13,582 nt of DNA from Promethearchaeota archaeon (GTDB taxonomy: Archaea > Asgardarchaeota > Lokiarchaeia > Sigynarchaeales > SOKP01). This document shows positions 1 through 7,144 of this stretch, one piece after another; position 1 is the first letter of the stretch, and every line of letters begins with the position of its first letter. The notes under the pieces were generated by a model. It made no database searches. It had not been told where the DNA came from and worked only from the letters and a program-made list of their open reading frames with translations. The stretch lies in contig JAEOUI010000091.1 in NCBI GenBank assembly GCA_016839425.1, positions 1-13,582 on the forward strand. Direction: 5' to 3'. A program made the translations under genes and the position numbers.

Positions 1-3
1 AAA

Positions 4-26
4 AAAGTAGGTGCCCACACTACTTT
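4..26. repeat. Hairpin / inverted repeat at left edge
   Basis: AAAGTAG (4-10) and CTACTTT (20-26) are perfect 7-bp complementary arms around GTGCCCACA, which can add a short GT/AC extension with one bulged base. It is the most GC-rich piece of the leader. It could be the terminator of an upstream gene, a protein-binding site, or part of a terminal structure. The right end of the window does not contain a matching sequence, so it is not shown to be a terminal inverted repeat. Confidence 0.5.
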
Positions 27-184
27 CAAGGCTTATACTCATATTATAATAAAGAATTTTTGTTAGTACTCTCTTATGTATAACACCTTAGACATAGAGT
101 ATATAATAGGAGTATAGGCGTTATAGATATAATAAAATAAGATATAATTTACGATGTAATATCTATATACATAGAGATATAGAG

Positions 185-202
185 TGAATGAAGGTTCATT
201 CA
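185..202. promoter_or_regulatory. Palindromic candidate operator
   Basis: TGAATGAA and TTCATTCA form perfect 8-bp inverted arms around a central GG. The site lies about 25-40 bp upstream of the TATA-like repeat that precedes the first gene. A symmetric site of this size suits a dimeric DNA-binding protein. The window itself encodes ribbon-helix-helix proteins (7137-7676 and 12411-12674) that could bind it, but that link is only inferred. Confidence 0.4.
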
Positions 203-208
203 TTACAT

Positions 209-236
209 TTAAATATACTATTATATTAAATATACT
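209..236 (+). promoter_or_regulatory. Direct-repeat TATA-like promoter candidate for the assembly operon
   Basis: The 11-mer TTAAATATACT occurs at 209-219 and again at 226-236. Either copy resembles an archaeal TATA box. The downstream copy would place transcription start near 257-260, giving a leader of about 30 nt before the ATG at 291, with room for the weak ribosome binding site CAGGT at 276-280. The surrounding AT content makes chance TATA-like matches likely, so this is a position-based call. Confidence 0.3.
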
Positions 237-290
237 CAAGTATAGAACTATAATATTTTAAATTAAAAATTTGTTCAGGTATGAAAAAGA

Positions 291-476
291 ATGAAAAATA
301 GAACTCGAAACGCCTTGATAATTGTTAAAAAAATATTAGTTTATGCTTCTTGGACATTAGTTTTTCCACTTATATTTTGTCTTGGAATATATTATCAAAA
401 GTGGCGAGAAGGTAAGCATAAAGATATAATATCGTTTGATGAGCCATTACAAAAAACTAATGATGTGAGTTTTTAA
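291..476 (+). CDS. Small single-pass membrane protein
   Basis: A 61-residue protein with a basic N-terminus (Lys/Arg at 2, 4, 6, 13, 14), one hydrophobic helix at about residues 15-34, and a charged C-terminal tail. The basic start suggests the N-terminus stays inside and the tail lies on the other side, although the KWREGK stretch right after the helix weakens that prediction. CAGGT at 276-280 lies 10 nt before this ATG; an earlier ATG at 281 stops after six codons. The stop overlaps the next start by one base (TAATG), so the two are probably translated together. I do not recognise the family. As first gene of the assembly block it may be a minor membrane component of the virion. Confidence 0.6.
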   Translation: MKNRTRNALIIVKKILVYASWTLVFPLIFCLGIYYQKWREGKHKDIISFDEPLQKTNDVSF

Positions 477-949
477 TGAGTAAAATAAAAGCTAAAGTAG
501 ATAAGCTTAGGTATGCTGATTATTCACATTTGAAATCAGAATTGAGATTTTATTTTCTTTTAGCTTTAGTAATTGTTGGCATTATATTTTTAATTACGGG
601 AGTAATTCGAATTCACATAAGATGGGGTGAAATGAATTCGAATTTTGTTTATACAATTTGTAATTCAATTATTTTTGGAGCTTATTTTTGTACCTTAGGT
701 TTTTTTAATTTAGGATTACAAAAAGCGACTTTACGCTATTTAGTTTTAATAGTAGTTTTTATTTGGTTTATGAGCGGTTTAGGGTTTTTTGATTTGATAT
801 TTGAGTTTAATTTTCCATTTTTTATATATAAGTATTACGCTCCAAGTGGGTCTGAAACAGCATTGTTTTTTACGATTAATTTTTTCTTGGTTTGGTTAAT
901 ATTATTTGCTATTTCTTTAGCTACTGAAAGGGAAGTGAATGTAAAATGA
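476..949 (+). CDS. Four-helix integral membrane protein (pleolipovirus VP3-like by position)
   Basis: A 157-residue protein with four hydrophobic segments at about 25-45, 57-77, 86-105 and 128-149, and a basic N-terminus, so both termini are predicted inside. Sequence similarity to a known family is not evident by eye. Pleolipoviruses carry a small membrane protein, VP3, directly upstream of the spike VP4. This gene has a similar size and topology and sits immediately before a large secreted protein, with its TGA stop overlapping the next ATG (ATGA). I therefore infer a major membrane protein embedded in a lipid virion. A holin-like or accessory membrane role is possible. The start is set by the one-base overlap with the preceding stop. 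Confidence 0.65.
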   Translation: MSKIKAKVDKLRYADYSHLKSELRFYFLLALVIVGIIFLITGVIRIHIRWGEMNSNFVYTICNSIIFGAYFCTLGFFNLGLQKATLRYLVLIVVFIWFMSGLGFFDLIFEFNFPFFIYKYYAPSGSETALFFTINFFLVWLILFAISLATEREVNVK

Positions 950-3900
950 AAAAAATAAATAAACGATTCTTGCTATTAGGATTAGTTGTAATTTTGTTGA
1001 TATCTTTAAGTTCGAGCGTTTTTGCTGAGTCAGTAATTCATAAGAATTTTATACTATATGATTTTACTGTTAATGACCCTTATTATATAGTTAATCAAGA
1101 CGCTTCAAGTGAAAATAATCAGAGATATTATACTTCAGATTCTCGATTGCGAACAGAACAAGGAATAAATGAAGCTGATTTATTAGATATTGATTCTACT
1201 CAAGATTTTGAGTATTTACATCAACAATACGCTTTTGATTTTGCTAATAACTCGTGGAATAATGAAACGAGTTATTACGATGGAAATTATGATTTTAACG
1301 ATACTTACGATAATTTAGATTCAGGACTTTATTTAGGTAACCCTTGGAATTTTGATAATTATAGCACTGGAAGCGAAGGATATTATTATGCAACATATAG
1401 TTTTGAAAATGAAATTGAAAATACAGATTTAGAGATTTCTTATGTAGACCAATTGAGTAATGGTATCGTTTCTATTGTTGATGAAGTTGATGCACATAAA
1501 GAGGTAATGAATTGCACTGCTACAACTGGCACGATAAATGTTCAAGATGATGATATAGAGCCGCAAACAGCTGGAACTGTTGAATTATGGGTTTATCTTG
1601 AAGAGGATATAACGATATCGTTTAATTTACGACAAGGAAGTAGTACTAAAATTATCGTTGGATATAAAGCAAGTCAAAATAAAGCCTATTGGTACGATGG
1701 TGTATCGAATACGAATGGAATATTGATGAATTTGCAAACTTGGTATCATTTTAAGATTGAGTTTGATTGTATGACGGATTTATTTAATTTTTGGGTAAAC
1801 GGATATTTACAAGCAAATAACGCTGATTTCTATTCGACTGCAGATTCAATATCGAGAACATCGTTTGAGGCAATGGTAGGTCAAACGCTATATGTTGACG
1901 CTATTGGCTATTCTTGGGATTCTGATTATGAAATAAGCAATAATCTCAATGCCTACGGTCAAGAAGTAATAAACGATTTAGATAATACTCCCGTTTTTGA
2001 TTATAATATATATTACAACACATCAATAGGTTTTCTCGATGGAGTGAGTGGAAGGAATAGCGTTTTAGTGTTAAACGATACGAGTTCTACTTTTCAACCT
2101 GAATTATACATAGATTTACCTGAGTTATTTACAATATGTACGAGAGAGATATTTGAATGTAAATTTATGAAAACTACGACTTCAATAATGTATCCGTTCG
2201 GGTTTTACAGTTCTGATGATACAAAAGCGTTTGAAATAAATATTGACGATAATATTAACGATGGAACGGGTACAATTGCAATAAATACTTGGTATCAAAT
2301 TCAAATCATTATAGAGAACGATTATGATTATTCAATATATTTAAATGAAGCTTCTTGTAAATCGGGTTCTTTTGATAGCAATGTAGATATTGATTATGTA
2401 AAATTGACTACAGCAACAACAACAGAAGGAGCTTTTATGTGCGATTCTTTTGGATATACTTTAGATGATAATTTTTATTCAAGTGAAGCATATACAACTA
2501 TAAATTATACTAATGACGATTCTTTAAAATATGTTCAAGGCTATACTACGAGTTCTATAAATAGAGTAAGTGAATTGGACGGGCATAAAAATGTGTTAAA
2601 AATTGATGATAATGCGGGAAGCCCTTCTTTATCAAGTGGAGTATATTATGAATCAAGCGAAAACCTAACGGGTTTGGAGGGTTGGTTTTACATTTCTGAT
2701 TCAAGCAATATTTTCAATATAGGATTTTATGAGTATAATGAACGAGTTGATTGTTTTGCTACTGCACCATATTTTTTTAATTATGTGTTTGGAATTTATG
2801 TGAATAACGCTTATATAAAAAATCTTAAAAGTTCTACAACAATATGCGAAATAGACCCGTTGACCTGGTATTATTTTGTTCTTGAAGCAAATTTAGAAAC
2901 AGAAACTTTTAGATTTGGAATTTATACAAATATAATTCAAGGCTTCACTTGGTACGATGATAACGAGTTTTATAGTTCTATTGATTATAATATTACTCAA
3001 GCTGTAATTTATAGTCCGTCAAGTCAAACTCTTGAATTTTATATTGACGCTTTAAGTTTTTCTGATAATGTTATTAGCGATTATGAAGGTAAAAACGAGA
3101 TTATAGTTGATGGAGCTTTTATTTATTATAATTCGAGAATCCAGGACGGGGTTGGATATTATTTTGTTAGATTGATGATTGATAAAAACAAGATAAAAAT
3201 ATTCCTTGGATATCAACCTTTATATGTTGTAGTTTCTTTATTTGAATACGATTTAAATCTCGATGATGATTTAGAAAATTTGGAATATCATATTGATATA
3301 TTTAAGGATTCAAGCGATTATTTTAATTTCCGCATTAGATTGTATGTAAATAATGATTTAAATTTTTACGAGTATACTGCTTTAGCTACTACACCTACAA
3401 CGGGATTTGTTGATTTTTACGCAGATTTTTATAAAATTACATACTATTACGATGCTTCGGGCATTCCTTATGGCGATATTGACGGCGTCGGTGTTGGATG
3501 TAATTTGTATAATTATAACGATTATAATTACAACGATATGAAAGGTTTTCGCATAGTTTACGATAATATTAATTCTTATGAAGCTTTTATAGATTTTCCG
3601 TTGTTTTCTGAAATAATAAAGCTTGGAATTCCTAATTTAGTTCCGTCAGGAAGCTATTGGGAGTATGCGAGCGTTGGAATAACCACGATTTCTTACGAGT
3701 CTCTTGAAGTAGGCGAGAACGCTACTTTATCTTTTTCCTTTCCTATTTTAGGAGCTACTACAGAAAAAGCATATTACCAATTGTTTTGGATTGAAACGAG
3801 AAATATGCCTAATTGGGGTGTATTTGGCGAATGGAATTGGTTGAGAGACGGATTATTTTTTTTGTTGAATTGGATTTTTTTAATGCCTTTTAACGCAATC

Positions 3901-4458
3901 GTTTATTGCGCTATTTTAGCGATTAATTTCATTGTAATGTACTTGATTTTAGGTGTTGTCGCCGTTAGCTTCTGGAATTATGTTGTTAAATATATTTTAT
4001 TAGGCGGAATGTGGTTATTATATGCAATATATTTATTAGTTTACACTATAATTCCGCAATTTTTATCGTGGTTTTTAACTATAGCAATGCCTATATTTCT
4101 TGATATTATCGCATTATTAATTTCAATAGTTTTAGGCACTTTTGTATGGTGGTTAACGCTTGGTTTAGCTGATTTAGATTTGATAATAAATACAATAGAT
4201 ACAATTTTATCGCAAATGTTTGATTTTTTCTATAGCATATTGTTCTGGTTTATAACGAACTTGTTTATAATTTTATTGTATGTAAGTTCGTATATATTGA
4301 TTCTTTATTTGCTTTACGGAAAGTATTTGTATGTAAAATCTAAGGGATGGAGTAATAGACAAGAACAAATAGCAAATTCGTATAAAACATTAAGTCAACC
4401 TGTGCAATGGATAATTAATGCGTGTGGAATTCCTAAGAAAATAATACCAATTATATAA
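946..4458 (+). CDS. Giant secreted spike-like protein with three lectin-like repeats and a polytopic membrane C-terminus
   Basis: An 1170-residue protein, about a quarter of the window. Residues 1-27 form a classic signal peptide (basic KKINKR, hydrophobic core, cleavage likely after SVFA). The ectodomain is rich in Asn, Asp, Tyr and Ser/Thr with many N-x-S/T sequons. It contains three diverged repeats of about 185-190 residues. Each has a TWY motif (near 265, 448 and 640) followed by beta-strand patterns such as FKIEF and VLEANL, and ends in an aromatic/acidic segment (LYVDAIGY, CDSFGY, FYIDALSF). This resembles concanavalin A/LamG-type jelly rolls. A further beta-rich region runs to about 955. 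From about 966 to 1130 lies a cluster of several hydrophobic helices, then a short basic tail. I infer a receptor-binding spike anchored in the virion membrane. An adhesin is the main alternative. Confidence 0.7.
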   Translation: MKKINKRFLLLGLVVILLISLSSSVFAESVIHKNFILYDFTVNDPYYIVNQDASSENNQRYYTSDSRLRTEQGINEADLLDIDSTQDFEYLHQQYAFDFANNSWNNETSYYDGNYDFNDTYDNLDSGLYLGNPWNFDNYSTGSEGYYYATYSFENEIENTDLEISYVDQLSNGIVSIVDEVDAHKEVMNCTATTGTINVQDDDIEPQTAGTVELWVYLEEDITISFNLRQGSSTKIIVGYKASQNKAYWYDGVSNTNGILMNLQTWYHFKIEFDCMTDLFNFWVNGYLQANNADFYSTADSISRTSFEAMVGQTLYVDAIGYSWDSDYEISNNLNAYGQEVINDLDNTPVFDYNIYYNTSIGFLDGVSGRNSVLVLNDTSSTFQPELYIDLPELFTICTREIFECKFMKTTTSIMYPFGFYSSDDTKAFEINIDDNINDGTGTIAINTWYQIQIIIENDYDYSIYLNEASCKSGSFDSNVDIDYVKLTTATTTEGAFMCDSFGYTLDDNFYSSEAYTTINYTNDDSLKYVQGYTTSSINRVSELDGHKNVLKIDDNAGSPSLSSGVYYESSENLTGLEGWFYISDSSNIFNIGFYEYNERVDCFATAPYFFNYVFGIYVNNAYIKNLKSSTTICEIDPLTWYYFVLEANLETETFRFGIYTNIIQGFTWYDDNEFYSSIDYNITQAVIYSPSSQTLEFYIDALSFSDNVISDYEGKNEIIVDGAFIYYNSRIQDGVGYYFVRLMIDKNKIKIFLGYQPLYVVVSLFEYDLNLDDDLENLEYHIDIFKDSSDYFNFRIRLYVNNDLNFYEYTALATTPTTGFVDFYADFYKITYYYDASGIPYGDIDGVGVGCNLYNYNDYNYNDMKGFRIVYDNINSYEAFIDFPLFSEIIKLGIPNLVPSGSYWEYASVGITTISYESLEVGENATLSFSFPILGATTEKAYYQLFWIETRNMPNWGVFGEWNWLRDGLFFLLNWIFLMPFNAIVYCAILAINFIVMYLILGVVAVSFWNYVVKYILLGGMWLLYAIYLLVYTIIPQFLSWFLTIAMPIFLDIIALLISIVLGTFVWWLTLGLADLDLIINTIDTILSQMFDFFYSILFWFITNLFIILLYVSSYILILYLLYGKYLYVKSKGWSNRQEQIANSYKTLSQPVQWIINACGIPKKIIPII

Positions 4459-4471
4459 TAGAGGTTAAAAA

Positions 4472-4999
4472 ATGAAAATAAAAGAACGATTGGAGCAAGA
4501 AGTAGACATTGAAGTTAAAAGATATATTATTATTTATACTTCAAGAACATCGAAAAACTGGTTTATGAAAAAAGACACATCGATGGATGAGTATTTTGTT
4601 TATGAAAAAAGAGTTTTTTCGTTGAGAAAGGTTCATAGTTATTACAATTCAAAACCCGTTTATTGTGTATTTCTGGACTTTAATTTCTCTGTAGAATTTG
4701 AACTTCAATCAGATATAGAAAAGAAAATTAAGGAAATGGAACAAGAACAAAATGTTGAAGGATTAAAATTTTATGGTTATTCAGTAGACCAGGAATTTAG
4801 GATGGAAAACGATAAGCTTGTAGAACGGGCATATACTCCAGCTGATATGAACACTTATCTTGATTCTCAAACAGCAAGAACGGTTTTTGACGATAAGCGA
4901 AAATTTCGATTTATAGATGTAATTTCCTACTTGCTTGTAATAGGTGTTGCTGTTTTGATTACCTGGATTGTAAGCTATGGCATACTAATGGGATATTGA
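4472..4999 (+). CDS. C-terminally membrane-anchored protein, unknown function
   Basis: A 175-residue protein with a soluble, charged N-terminal domain and a single hydrophobic helix at about 149-171 ending three to four residues from the C-terminus, i.e. a tail-anchored arrangement with the bulk predicted in the cytoplasm or virion interior. Residues 85-100 are strongly charged and probably helical. A good GAGGT site sits 6 nt before the ATG, and the gene follows the spike by 13 nt. It occupies the place of ORF6 in the pleolipovirus core block, but I see no recognisable homology. A role in virion assembly or in linking the spike to internal components is inferred from context. Confidence 0.6.
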   Translation: MKIKERLEQEVDIEVKRYIIIYTSRTSKNWFMKKDTSMDEYFVYEKRVFSLRKVHSYYNSKPVYCVFLDFNFSVEFELQSDIEKKIKEMEQEQNVEGLKFYGYSVDQEFRMENDKLVERAYTPADMNTYLDSQTARTVFDDKRKFRFIDVISYLLVIGVAVLITWIVSYGILMGY

Positions 5000-5008
5000 G
5001 GTGTTCTG

Positions 5009-5380
5009 ATGGATATTAAAGAATATTTAGAATATAATTTTGGAAAGAACAATCAAAACAAGGAAAATTATACAATTGATAAAGATTTAGGTCAAGCGGT
5101 TGTAATACTTGTTCAATCGTTGGTTAATACTACTCAATTTACTCATAAACAATTAGTTGCGTATTCTAAATTAAAACCATTAAAAATTTTTGAGAAATAT
5201 ATAATTGAATTAGAGAAACATTTAAAAGATATAAATAGAAAAAATGCGAAGGAAATAATTGATATGGCAGATAAGGTTTCTAAGATGATTCAGTTAAATA
5301 GTTTCAGTGGAAGGGATGAATTTCTAATGGATGATATTCGTGGTAATGGAAGGTTTTTTAATAGAAGGAGTGGAAGGTAA
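5009..5380 (+). CDS. Small soluble protein in assembly operon, unknown function
   Basis: A 123-residue protein with no signal peptide or membrane segment. The middle and C-terminal part (about 28-95) is predicted largely helical, and the last 20 residues are rich in Gly, Arg and Phe (GNGRFFNRRSGR), a basic tail that could contact nucleic acid. GAGGT overlaps the stop of the preceding gene and lies 6 nt before the ATG. The stop codon directly abuts the ATPase start at 5381, so the two products are probably made together and may interact. It sits where pleolipoviruses have ORF7. Family not recognised. Confidence 0.55.
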   Translation: MDIKEYLEYNFGKNNQNKENYTIDKDLGQAVVILVQSLVNTTQFTHKQLVAYSKLKPLKIFEKYIIELEKHLKDINRKNAKEIIDMADKVSKMIQLNSFSGRDEFLMDDIRGNGRFFNRRSGR

Positions 5381-6046
5381 TTGACTAAGTATTTATTCAT
5401 AGGAAATACTGGTACGGGAAAGACTCTTTCAGGAACTTGCTTAGCTTACATTTTTGTTGACGATTGTAAGAGAAAAAAATTAAAATTTGAAGTTTTTGGA
5501 AACTTACACTTAACCGAAATTGAAAATTTTACATATACTCCTTTTGGCGTTTTTCCTTACTCTAAATTTGAAAAAAACATTAAAAATAATATTTATACTC
5601 TTTTATTTCTTGACGATTTGAAAAGTTTAGATAACTTAAAACAATTTGAAAAAATAGTGGCTTCAGCTTCTCGAAAAGCTAATATTGATATTGTCATTAC
5701 AGTACAGTATTATACGATGGCAAGTAAGGAACTTAGGGAAATGTGCGAATACGAAATTAAACCTACATTTATGAAAGACGAAAAACGAGTAGTTATGAAT
5801 TGTACTGACTTGGATGGTAATTATTTTAACTTTTCTGTAAACAAGGTTGACGAATGTCTTTACGACAAGTATGATACTAAACAAATTGTACTTATGAGTA
5901 ATGACCGAAAATTACTACAAGAAATAGTTAAATTTTCCGAAAATTACGATGATTTAGAAACTAATTTAAGTCTATTCTTTTCTACAACAAAATATAATAA
6001 ATATCTTAAACAAATAGTTAAAGAGAACGAAAAGTTTCAGGATTAA
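5381..6046 (+). CDS. P-loop ATPase, packaging/assembly type (FtsK-HerA/Zot-like)
   Basis: A 221-residue ATPase. Walker A is GNTGTGKT at residues 8-15. Walker B is LLFLDDL at about 74-80, a hydrophobic strand ending in two acidic residues. The DIVITVQYY segment at about 103-111 provides a polar Gln after a beta strand, as in FtsK/HerA-type and Zot-type ATPases, followed by Arg119 as a possible arginine finger. The size is close to small viral packaging ATPases. The start is TTG with GGAGT 9 nt upstream and GGAAGG closer. No membrane helix is visible, unlike typical Zot proteins. As last gene of the membrane-protein operon it matches the NTPase VP8 position of pleolipoviruses. It likely powers genome packaging or virion assembly. 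The ATPase call is firm; the exact role is inferred. Confidence 0.8.
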   Translation: MTKYLFIGNTGTGKTLSGTCLAYIFVDDCKRKKLKFEVFGNLHLTEIENFTYTPFGVFPYSKFEKNIKNNIYTLLFLDDLKSLDNLKQFEKIVASASRKANIDIVITVQYYTMASKELREMCEYEIKPTFMKDEKRVVMNCTDLDGNYFNFSVNKVDECLYDKYDTKQIVLMSNDRKLLQEIVKFSENYDDLETNLSLFFSTTKYNKYLKQIVKENEKFQD

Positions 6047-6125
6047 TTGTTAATTCTATATAGTATGTTGCTTGTTCTAAATAGAGTGTTTATAAAGAAG
6101 GAAAATAAATAAGAATTATCTAACG

Positions 6126-6157
6126 AAAATTGTTCGATATGAAATGAAAACAATTTT
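6126..6157. promoter_or_regulatory. 9-bp inverted repeat overlapping a promoter
   Basis: AAAATTGTT (6126-6134) and AACAATTTT (6149-6157) are perfectly complementary and 14 bp apart. The right arm runs into the TATA-like sequence before the 6182 gene, so a dimeric repressor bound here would block transcription initiation. No T-run follows, which argues against a terminator for the ATPase operon. The operator role is inferred. Confidence 0.45.
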
Positions 6158-6160
6158 ATA
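6154..6160 (+). promoter_or_regulatory. TATA box candidate for a leaderless transcript
   Basis: TTTTATA is centred about 25 bp upstream of the ATG at 6182, the distance expected between an archaeal TATA box and a transcription start at the start codon. The purine-rich GAAATGAAAA just upstream could serve as BRE. The 6182 gene lacks a clear GAGGT site, unlike most genes here, which agrees with a leaderless mRNA. It follows 135 bp without a gene. A bacterial reading (TTGTTC with a distant TTATAC) has poor spacing. Confidence 0.4.
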
Positions 6161-6181
6161 CACATATTAGAGTTGATATAA

Positions 6182-6631
6182 ATGACTAATACTAAAAAAA
6201 CTGAATCAAAACAGACAATAGACACAACTAAAACACCTAATTGGTTAGATAATCATAACCTTGACGAAATTTTTTCTACAACGAAATTAGGAATTTTGGA
6301 AAAATACAATTTAATTCCTGACGATGATTTTACAACTGTTCGAAAGGTAATGATTCAAACCTTACCAGAAGCTAAGGAAGTTGAGAAGGATGGGAAAAAG
6401 GTTTGCATTTATGTTATGGAAATTCGGGACGGATTGACTACTTATCAATTATCTGCGAGTTCTTTAGCATTACAACGCTCCATTTTAGAATGCGCTATAA
6501 AACTTTCTAAAGCTAAAGATAAGAGTGAAATTAAATTGGATTCAGTTCTTAATAAGCTTGTAGGAATTAAACGAGTAGCTTTTAAAGCTCAGGGTTTTGA
6601 CGCAACAGCACTTAAATTTTTTATTTTATAA
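6182..6631 (+). CDS. Stand-alone 149-residue protein, unknown function
   Basis: A soluble 149-residue protein. The first 20 residues are polar and rich in Thr and Lys, probably disordered. The rest alternates strands and helices (VRKVMIQTLP, KVCIYVMEIR, then a helix around SSLALQRSILECAIKLSK). It has no signal peptide, membrane segment or Cys cluster. It is the only gene in the window that appears to have its own promoter (TATA and inverted repeat upstream, no strong ribosome binding site) and its own terminator just after the stop. That layout suits an abundant product, such as a DNA-binding or single-strand-binding protein for protein-primed replication, or an internal virion protein. This is a guess from context; no family was recognised. 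Confidence 0.55.
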   Translation: MTNTKKTESKQTIDTTKTPNWLDNHNLDEIFSTTKLGILEKYNLIPDDDFTTVRKVMIQTLPEAKEVEKDGKKVCIYVMEIRDGLTTYQLSASSLALQRSILECAIKLSKAKDKSEIKLDSVLNKLVGIKRVAFKAQGFDATALKFFIL

Positions 6632-6661
6632 GGCTTATTTTTGCCTTTCTTTTTCTTTTTT
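6630..6661 (+). terminator. Hairpin with T-tract terminator
   Basis: AAGGC (6630-6634) pairs with GCCTT (6643-6647) across an 8-nt loop, and is followed by a pyrimidine run made almost entirely of T to 6661. The hairpin begins within the TAA stop of the 6182 gene. This fits both an intrinsic bacterial terminator and the T-tract termination of archaea. It would separate the 6182 gene from the following operon. Confidence 0.5.
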
Positions 6662-6684
6662 GATTGTTTTTAATGATTTTAATA

Positions 6685-6936
6685 ATGAAGTTTCAAAAAT
6701 TAATCAAGAGGTTTTTATCTCTTGCTGATAATGCCGAATACGATTTAAAAACGGTAAAAGAATGTTTTGAAATCATCGAATGTTGTTTATCTGCTAATGA
6801 ATTTATGAAATTATACGAAAAAATTAAGGAAATTAGAGAAAAGCGACAACAACAAGTTAAATTAGATTTTTTTATTCAAAAGGTTAATATAGAGAAATTA
6901 GAAAGAGAAATCGAGGTTTATAAAAATGATATGTGA
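6685..6936 (+). CDS. Small helical protein, unknown function
   Basis: About 83 residues, predicted almost wholly alpha-helical. The C-terminal half is highly charged with coiled-coil character (KLYEKIKEIREKRQQQ, then KLEREIEVYK). The start is uncertain: in-frame candidates are TTG 6664, ATG 6673 and ATG 6685, none with a clear ribosome binding site. A GAGGT at 6708-6712 lies inside the reading frame but has no usual start codon after it. I chose ATG 6685 because the helical pattern begins there (KFQKLIKRF). It overlaps the next gene by 11 nt. No family recognised; a small dimeric regulator or adaptor is possible. Confidence 0.45.
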   Translation: MKFQKLIKRFLSLADNAEYDLKTVKECFEIIECCLSANEFMKLYEKIKEIREKRQQQVKLDFFIQKVNIEKLEREIEVYKNDM

Positions 6937-7144
6937 GATTTGTAAGAAATGCGATAAGTTTACTCTTGGATTTTGTAAGGGGTACGATGAACAGAAAGAT
7001 AAAAGAAAACCTGATTGTTTGAAATTAGAAGCTAATAAATTTGTAAAAGAAATTCACGATTTCTTTAAAATACAGCTTGATAATCAGTATGGAAAAACTT
7101 TTCAAGACAAGAGAATTCATAAGAGGTTGAGTTTTTATGAGTAA
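6926..7144 (+). CDS. Small Cys-rich, probably zinc-binding protein
   Basis: A 72-residue protein with Cys at 3, 6, 9, 17 and 31, an arrangement that suggests one zinc site near the N-terminus, followed by a charged helical tail of about 40 residues. GAGGT is 8 nt before the ATG. It overlaps the preceding gene by 11 nt and the following gene by 8 nt, so it is part of one tightly coupled operon. Similar Cys-rich small proteins are encoded at 11380, 12119 and 13072. Function unknown; small viral zinc proteins are often regulators or host-interaction factors, but nothing here proves that. Confidence 0.55.
   Translation: MICEICKKCDKFTLGFCKGYDEQKDKRKPDCLKLEANKFVKEIHDFFKIQLDNQYGKTFQDKRIHKRLSFYE

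Larger units (their letters stand above)
1..290. other. Non-coding leader region with repeats and TATA-like elements
   Basis: No plausible gene is visible on either strand here. The stretch is extremely AT-rich except for a short GC-containing hairpin at 4-26. It holds a 9-bp direct repeat AGATATAAT at 125-133 and 140-148, an interrupted palindrome at 185-202, and an 11-bp direct repeat at 209-219 and 226-236. It precedes a tightly packed rightward operon, so it most likely carries the promoter and regulatory sites for the assembly genes. Being at one edge of the window, it may also lie near a genome end or replication origin. These roles are inferred from position and repeat content only. 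Confidence 0.6.

Noticed and set aside
5663..5884. Reading frame on the minus strand inside the ATPase gene
   Set aside because: It is fully covered by the well-supported ATPase frame, has no ribosome binding site, and every convincing gene is on the plus strand.
5381..6046. Filamentous-phage Zot protein
   Set aside because: The ATPase motifs fit, but there is no membrane helix and no filamentous-phage gene set, and a protein-primed polymerase points to a linear dsDNA virus.
6043..6225. Minus-strand frame of 60 codons in the gap before the 6182 gene
   Set aside because: Low-complexity Phe/Ser/Ile-rich product typical of reading AT-rich DNA backwards; it overlaps the promoter and start of the plus-strand gene.
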